64,000 nt of DNA from Thermomonas sp. (GTDB taxonomy: Bacteria > Pseudomonadota > Gammaproteobacteria > Xanthomonadales > Xanthomonadaceae). The stretch is taken from the NCBI GenBank assembly GCA_016720345.1, contig JADKKV010000005.1:744001-808000 (forward strand), in the 5' to 3' direction. The stretch's first letter is position 1, and each line of letters opens with the position of its first letter. Below, piece by piece: positions 60,720 through 64,000 of this stretch. A program made the position numbers and the translations under genes. A model generated the notes under the pieces. The model ran no database searches and was not told the origin of the DNA. It worked only from the letters and a program-made list of their open reading frames with translations.

Positions 60720-62048
60720 TCATTCACTGAGTTTGCGGATCAGTTTTTCCCAGTCCTCGTGCAGCTTGCCGTCGCTCTCAATCAAGTGGCGGATCTGCCG
60801 GCAGGCGTGCAGCACGGTGGTGTGGTCGCGGCCATCGAACGCATCGCCGATCTCCGGCAGGCTGTGTTCGGTGAGCTCCTTGGCCAGGGCCATCGCCATC
60901 TGCCGCGGCCGCGCCAGCGAGCGGGTCCGCTTCTTCCCCAGCATCTCCCTCAGTTGCAGGCCGTAGTAGTCTGCCACGACCTTCTGGATGTTGGCGATGC
61001 TGATCGCCTGCTGCTGCGCGCGCAGCAGGTCGCGCAGGGTCTCCTGGGCGAATTCGAGGGTCAGCGCGCGCCCGGCGAAGCCGGCTTCGGCGACCAGCTT
61101 GTTGATCGCGCCCTCCAGTTCGCGCACGTTGCTGCGCATCTTCTTGGCGATCAGCTGGGCCACGTCGGCCGGGACCTCGGTGCCGCGCTCGCGGGCCTTG
61201 GCCAGCACGATTTGGGCGCGGGTCTCGAAGTCCGGCGGGTCGATCGCCACCGACAGCCCCCAGCCCAGCCGCGATTTCAGCCTCGGTTCCAGGCCGTCGA
61301 CCTCGCGCGGGTAGCGGTCGCAGGTCAGCACGATCTGCTGGCGGCCGTCGAACAGCGCGTTGAAGGTGTGGAAGAACTCCTCCTGGGTGCGGTCCTTGCC
61401 GGCGAAGAACTGGATGTCGTCGATCAGCAGCGCATCGATGCCCTGGAACTGCCGCTTGAACGCATCCATGCCGCCACTGGACTTGTCGTACAGGGCCTTG
61501 GTGAAGGCGTTCATGAACTGCTCGGAGCGCAGGTACATGACCCGTGCCGCCGGATTGACCGCACGCATCTGGTTGCCGGCGGCGAACATCAGGTGGGTCT
61601 TGCCGAGGCCGGTGCCGCCGTACAGCAGCAGCGGGTTGTGGGCGCGGTCGCCGGGCTTGAGCGCAGCCTGCCAGGCGGCTGCACGGCCGAGCTGGTTGCT
61701 GCGGCCCTCGACGAAGTTGTCGAATGTGTAGTGCGGGTCGACGTTGCCCTGGAACGGTTCGCTCGCGACCGCCGCGCGCACGCCGGTTCCGGTTGCCGGC
61801 ACCGCGGGTTCGGCCCGGCGCATCGCACCGATGTCCAGGCTGACCTCGGCATCGCCGAAATGCGCGGCCAGCTCGCGGATCCGCGGCAGGTAGTGGCTGC
61901 GCACTTCCTCCATCACGAATGCGTTCGGCGCATACAGCACCAGCTGCCGGTCGCGGCGATCTGCCTGCAGGGGCTTCAGCCAGGTGCGCACGTCCTCCTG
62001 TGGCAGTTCGGCTTCCAGGCGTTGCAGGCAGCGGGGCCAGACATCCAT
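60720..62048 (-). CDS. dnaA: Chromosomal replication initiator DnaA
   Basis: DnaA (442 residues) unwinds oriC. Domain I starts [17 protein letters not shown], domain II is short, domain III has Walker [14 protein letters not shown] (Lys150) and Walker [15 protein letters not shown], and domain IV carries the DNA-binding signature [12 protein letters not shown] near the end. ATG at 62048 gives the conserved N-terminus. The frame open to 62141 has no support. A perfect DnaA box at 62109-62117 lies 61 bases upstream of the start, suggesting autoregulation. Confidence 0.97.
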   Translation of the reverse strand: MDVWPRCLQRLEAELPQEDVRTWLKPLQADRRDRQLVLYAPNAFVMEEVRSHYLPRIRELAAHFGDAEVSLDIGAMRRAEPAVPATGTGVRAAVASEPFQGNVDPHYTFDNFVEGRSNQLGRAAAWQAALKPGDRAHNPLLLYGGTGLGKTHLMFAAGNQMRAVNPAARVMYLRSEQFMNAFTKALYDKSSGGMDAFKRQFQGIDALLIDDIQFFAGKDRTQEEFFHTFNALFDGRQQIVLTCDRYPREVDGLEPRLKSRLGWGLSVAIDPPDFETRAQIVLAKARERGTEVPADVAQLIAKKMRSNVRELEGAINKLVAEAGFAGRALTLEFAQETLRDLLRAQQQAISIANIQKVVADYYGLQLREMLGKKRTRSLARPRQMAMALAKELTEHSLPEIGDAFDGRDHTTVLHACRQIRHLIESDGKLHEDWEKLIRKLSE

Positions 62049-62108
62049 GACGGGCGGTACTCTCGGGGTTGCGAGGTCGACGGCGCCACCGACGCCGGCA
62101 CGGCCGCC

Positions 62109-62117
62109 TGTGGATAA
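62109..62117 (-). promoter_or_regulatory. DnaA box upstream of dnaA
   Basis: TGTGGATAA is the exact reverse complement of the DnaA box TTATCCACA. It is within the 226-base divergent region between dnaA and rpmH. Confidence 0.75.
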
Positions 62118-62208
62118 ATCGGGGAACCGGCAGCGTACCACCCCCCATCGTGGGCGGCCATCGGCGCCGGGCTGGCACCCATGTCATCAGGTGCGGGCAA
62201 CGCGTGGG

Positions 62209-62237
62209 TTGACCGGGAATGCGCTCGCCGTTATCCT
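62209..62237 (+). promoter_or_regulatory. Sigma-70-type promoter of rpmH
   Basis: TTGACC (62209-62214) and TATCCT (62232-62237) are separated by 17 bases. The predicted start of transcription near 62244 leaves about 31 bases before the rpmH ATG. Confidence 0.75.
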
Positions 62238-62274
62238 TCCGAATCTTTTCCGCCGAAAAATACGCAGGCCCGCC

Positions 62275-62415
62275 ATGGCGACCAAGCGCACTTACCAACC
62301 CAGCAATCTGAAGCGCAAGCGCGACCACGGTTTCCGTGCCCGCATGAAGACCGCCGATGGCCGCAAGATCCTCGCGCGTCGCCGTGCGAAGGGCCGCAGC
62401 CGCCTGACGGTCTGA
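62275..62415 (+). CDS. rpmH: 50S ribosomal protein L34
   Basis: The 46-residue protein [20 protein letters not shown] continues with the usual basic L34 pattern [20 protein letters not shown]. It is a small basic protein of the large ribosomal subunit. It lies upstream of rnpA and yidC, the common bacterial order. Confidence 0.97.
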   Translation: MATKRTYQPSNLKRKRDHGFRARMKTADGRKILARRRAKGRSRLTV

Positions 62416-62470
62416 CCCGCGTCCGGCCCCGGTGCCGGATCCGCACGTGAGTTCCAGGTCGCACACATCG

Positions 62471-62896
62471 ATGCCGGCGCCCGCCACGGGCGCCGGCATC
62501 GTCGTGCCTGCGTCATTCCCGCGGACGGCGCGGGTGCGCGCGAAGGTCGAGTTCGACCGCGTGTTCGAAGCCGGCCGCCGCACCGCCGAGCCGCTGTTCG
62601 CGCTGCACCGGCTGGACGACGGCGCCCCACCGCGGCTGGGACTGGCGGTGTCGCGCAAGGTCGATCCGCATGCGGTCGGCCGCAACCGCATCAAGCGCGT
62701 GCTGCGCGACGCCTTCCGCCACGCGCGCGGCCAGCTTGGTCCCGGCGCCTACGTGCTGGTGGCGCGTCCACCAGCGGCGAAGGCCGACAACCACGCCCTG
62801 CGCGCGGCCTTCCTGCGCCTGTTGCAGCGCGCCGGTGCGTTGCCGATGCCAGCCGTGGCCGGCACAATGCCGCCCGCATCCTCCCCCTCCTCCTGA
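62471..62896 (+). CDS. rnpA: Ribonuclease P protein component
   Basis: RnpA (about 141 residues) binds the RNase P RNA to mature tRNA 5' ends. The signature [22 protein letters not shown] is intact, preceded by [22 protein letters not shown]. The start is not certain: ATG at 62471 and GTG codons at 62432 and 62447 are in frame. The usual yidD gene is missing, since yidC starts 37 bases after the stop. Confidence 0.9.
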   Translation: MPAPATGAGIVVPASFPRTARVRAKVEFDRVFEAGRRTAEPLFALHRLDDGAPPRLGLAVSRKVDPHAVGRNRIKRVLRDAFRHARGQLGPGAYVLVARPPAAKADNHALRAAFLRLLQRAGALPMPAVAGTMPPASSPSS

Positions 62897-62933
62897 AGCG
62901 CCGCGCACTGCGCCGGCCGAGCCTGCCTCCCTG

Positions 62934-64000
62934 ATGAACCAGACCCGTACCTTCCTGTTGTTCGCCTGGTTGATGGTGGCGGCCCTGTTGTGGATGGAAT
63001 GGAACAAGGAGCGGCCGGTACCGGCAGGCGCGGCGGTGGCGCCCAGCGCCCAGCCCGCGGCAGCGATGCCGGCGGTGCCGGCGGCGCAGGTCGCCGGGGC
63101 CAGCAACGCCGCGGCGCCAGTCGTTGCCAGCGCCGTCCCGGCAACGGTGCTGACCCTGAAGAACGATGTGCTGGCGCTGCGCCTGGATGGCCGCGGCGTG
63201 ATCGGCGCGCAACTGCTGCAGTATCCGCAGGCGCGCCAGCCCGGCAGCCCGGCGGTGGTCCTGTTCGACCCGGCGCCGGCCCGTTTCTTCGCCGCGCGCA
63301 GCGGCTGGGTCGCGCTGGACGGTGGTGCGGAACCGGCATTCCGCCCCGAGACCGGCGCCCGCGAGGCGCAGCTGGCCGACGGTGCGGATGCGGTGAGCGT
63401 GCGCTTCGTCGCCACCGGCGGGAACGGCCTGCAGTTGCGCCGCAGCTACAGCCTCGCGCGGGGCAGCTATGCATTGCAGGTGCGCGATGAGCTGGTGAAT
63501 TCGGGTGCCGCGCCGTGGTCGGGCATGGTCTACCGCCAGCTGCTGCGCAACCCGCCAGCGGCGAAGGGCGGTTTCACCAATCCGGAGGCCTTCAGCCTCA
63601 GCGGCGCGGCCTGGTACAGCCCGGAAGACAAGTACGAAAAGCGCAAGTACCCGGATTTCGTCGAGGACGGCCCGCTCGACCAGCAGGTCACCGGCGGCTG
63701 GGTGGCGTTGTCGCAGCACTATTTCCTGACCGCCTGGGTGCCGCAGAAGGACCAGGGCGCGCTGTACTCGCTGGGGGTCGAGGGCGGCCTGCACCGGATC
63801 GAGGCGCGCGGCCCGCAGGTGTCCCTGGCGCCGGGCCAGCGCTTCACCAGCGACGCCACCCTGTGGGTGGGCCCGAAGCTGGCGGAGCAGCTTGACGCCA
63901 CCGCGCCCGGGCTTGGCCTGGCGCTGGACTACGGCATGTTCACGGTGCTGTCCAAGCCGATCCACTGGCTGCTGACCCAGTTGCACAAGCTCACCGCCAA
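62934..64000 (+). CDS. yidC: Membrane protein insertase YidC (partial, runs off the window)
   Basis: The first 355 codons are visible. The N-terminal helix FLLFAWLMVAALLWMEW is followed by an Ala/Pro-rich linker (to about residue 65) and the large periplasmic beta domain, with TVLTLKNDVLALRLDGRG near its start and FTNPEAFSLSGAAWYSPEDK, FVEDGPLDQQVTGGWVALSQ and YFLTAWVPQKDQ further on. The window ends in the first insertase helix region (DYGMFTVLSKPIHWLLT). YidC inserts membrane proteins with or without SecYEG. Confidence 0.93.
   Translation, partial: MNQTRTFLLFAWLMVAALLWMEWNKERPVPAGAAVAPSAQPAAAMPAVPAAQVAGASNAAAPVVASAVPATVLTLKNDVLALRLDGRGVIGAQLLQYPQARQPGSPAVVLFDPAPARFFAARSGWVALDGGAEPAFRPETGAREAQLADGADAVSVRFVATGGNGLQLRRSYSLARGSYALQVRDELVNSGAAPWSGMVYRQLLRNPPAAKGGFTNPEAFSLSGAAWYSPEDKYEKRKYPDFVEDGPLDQQVTGGWVALSQHYFLTAWVPQKDQGALYSLGVEGGLHRIEARGPQVSLAPGQRFTSDATLWVGPKLAEQLDATAPGLGLALDYGMFTVLSKPIHWLLTQLHKLTA

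Overview
The window is a GC-rich stretch of a gammaproteobacterial chromosome around its replication origin, most likely from the Xanthomonadaceae/Lysobacteraceae (Lysobacter, Luteimonas or Thermomonas type). This rests on the dnaA-dnaN-recF-gyrB block, on the tonB-exbB-exbD-exbD cluster next to gyrB and pdxJ (the arrangement I recall from Xanthomonas), and on the fused indolepyruvate:ferredoxin oxidoreductase, DUF885, M61 and patatin genes common in that family. The genus is inference.

Layout. 0.1-10.2 kb: SixA phosphatase and a ParA-like ATPase; a REC-EAL regulator with a hybrid histidine kinase; then a divergent 1231-residue indolepyruvate:ferredoxin oxidoreductase preceded by two tandem hairpins; an L,D-transpeptidase-like lipoprotein. 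10.3-20.4 kb: M61 peptidase, MFS exporter, DUF2239 protein, FolE, a small membrane protein, a GYF_2-AIM24 protein, a DUF885 lipoprotein, an aspartic-protease-like protein and an EamA transporter. 20.4-31.1 kb: recC-recB-recD followed, on the same strand, by an AT-richer DarT-DarG DNA ADP-ribosylation toxin-antitoxin pair; recD as given carries a +1 frameshift. 31.1-43.4 kb: RmuC, two patatin-like lipoproteins, RlmI, a TerC/Alx protein behind a yybP-ykoY (Mn2+) riboswitch, rhomboid protease, VIT and YjdF-type membrane proteins, phenylalanine hydroxylase, a DUF2306-like protein and a NarL-type two-component pair. 43.5-51.4 kb: DUF389 protein, lipoprotein, fructose-1,6-bisphosphatase, a decayed response-regulator remnant, SLC13 permease, cardiolipin synthase, a small membrane protein and pdxJ (TTG start). 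51.4-55.2 kb: the TonB energising system and a periplasmic TPR protein. 55.2-64 kb: an M48-peptidase remnant, gyrB, recF, dnaN, oriC and dnaA on the minus strand, then rpmH, rnpA and the start of yidC on the plus strand.

How it fits together. The right end is the replication-initiation region: DnaA boxes and an AT-rich stretch lie between dnaA and dnaN, and three palindromic parS-type ParB sites lie in or beside recF, two of them inside codons. RecBCD, RmuC and RecF provide recombination and repair next to DarTG, whose toxin ADP-ribosylates DNA. Regulation visible in the DNA includes the riboswitch, a candidate leader structure before the oxidoreductase gene, consensus-like promoters for rpmH and tonB, an extended -10 for gyrB, and intrinsic terminators after exbD and dnaN. 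No tRNA, rRNA, CRISPR array or complete insertion sequence was seen. The only clearly foreign-looking DNA is darTG.
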